Source: Phycisphaerae bacterium
GTDB taxonomy: Bacteria > Planctomycetota > Phycisphaerae > SM23-33
Assembly: GCA_030628445.1 (NCBI GenBank)
Contig: DAOVQV010000056.1
Location: forward strand, 1-7,976
Direction of reading: 5' to 3'
DNA length: 7,976 nucleotides
Of the stretch, positions 7,868-7,976 are shown piece after piece. The notes under the pieces were generated by a model that did not search any database, had not been told where the DNA came from, and saw nothing but the letters and a program-made list of their open reading frames with translations. The stretch's first letter is position 1. Every line of letters begins with the position of its first letter. A program made the translations under genes and the position numbers.

Positions 7868-7976
7868 GTCTCCGCCGGTCCACTCGGCCCCGCGCCGCCA
7901 TCCGCTCGCTTAGCGCTCGCGGCCTGCGTGCCATCCGCTCGCTTAGCGCTCGCGGCTAGTAACCCTCGGGGCGTGA
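7837..7976 (-). CDS. Possible C-terminal tail of an upstream gene, overlapping lpxK
   Basis: A frame open from the window edge ends at TGA (7839-7837), giving 45 residues rich in Ala, Lys, Arg, Asp and Gly. It contains two identical nine-residue units, AASAKRADG, separated by Thr-Gln; these are exactly the two copies of the 27-bp DNA repeat. Its stop overlaps the internal lpxK Met10 codon as ATGA, a common coupling arrangement. Against it, another frame reaching the edge ends earlier (TAG at 7958-7956, reading S-R-P-E-G-Y), which would leave the repeats intergenic. I cannot decide between the two from this fragment. If a gene does end here, a lipopolysaccharide gene such as the Kdo transferase waaA would be a natural neighbour, but nothing in the sequence shows that. 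Confidence 0.25.
   Translation of the reverse strand, partial: TPRGLLAASAKRADGTQAASAKRADGGAGPSGPAETWTKGKSDRS
7897..7956. repeat. Tandem pair of 27-bp palindromic repeats (33-bp period)
   Basis: Two identical 27-bp copies lie at 7897-7923 and 7930-7956, separated by CTGCGT. On the minus strand each holds CCGCGAGC-GCTAA-GCGAGCGG-type dyad symmetry. CCGC pairs with GCGG, then come tandem G.A/A.G mismatches, then GC/GC closing a five-base GCTAA loop. Perfect identity over 27 bp, with differences immediately outside, marks a discrete unit. It sits just upstream of lpxK. It resembles REP-type intergenic palindromes, and I have an impression of similar elements in planctomycete genomes that I cannot verify here. 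Two copies with a six-base spacer do not make a CRISPR array. Confidence 0.85.

Noticed and set aside
7897..7956. CRISPR array
   Set aside because: Only two repeats with a six-base spacer are present, far too short for a CRISPR spacer, and there are no cas genes.

Overview
The window looks like a high-GC, Gram-negative bacterial chromosome, most likely a planctomycete (possibly a Phycisphaerae relative). The taxonomic call is inference. It rests on a lipid A/heptose gene set, an EF-Tu with an unusual switch I like those I recall from planctomycetes, a DUF1015 protein, and a GmhB-type phosphatase with a two-helix membrane tail. Nearly everything is on the minus strand; one small membrane-protein gene is on the plus strand.

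Left part (1-2146), read right to left: a strong sigma-70-type promoter (2119-2146), tRNA-Thr(GGT), tuf (EF-Tu), rpmG (L33) and tRNA-Trp(CCA). This is the translation cluster that in many bacteria continues into secE-nusG-rplK. At the left edge the first codons of a gene, possibly secE, may be present but cannot be proved. Between that edge and tRNA-Trp (about 43-278) I see only a GC-rich hairpin and no convincing gene. Between tRNA-Thr and the DUF1015 gene (2026-2320) I see only the promoter and its A/T-rich upstream tracts.

Middle part (2321-4316): a complete DUF1015-family gene on the minus strand, divergent from a plus-strand gene for a 153-residue DUF4870/Tic20-like membrane protein with a proline-rich N-terminus. 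A short convergent gap with a weak hairpin separates the latter from the next minus-strand operon.

Right part (4317-7976), read right to left: lpxK, hldE and a gmhB-type phosphatase, closely spaced (13 and 43 bases apart) and presumably one operon. LpxK phosphorylates the lipid A disaccharide. HldE (kinase plus nucleotidyltransferase) and GmhB (7-phosphatase) carry out three of the steps from heptose 7-phosphate to ADP-heptose for the LPS core. Upstream of lpxK, at the right edge, are two exact copies of a 27-bp palindromic repeat. They are either an intergenic REP-like element or the in-frame tail of an upstream gene that overlaps lpxK.

No CRISPR array, insertion sequence, phage gene or defence system was seen. 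The unusual points are the EF-Tu switch I, the membrane-tailed GmhB with half of its zinc site, and the repeat next to lpxK.
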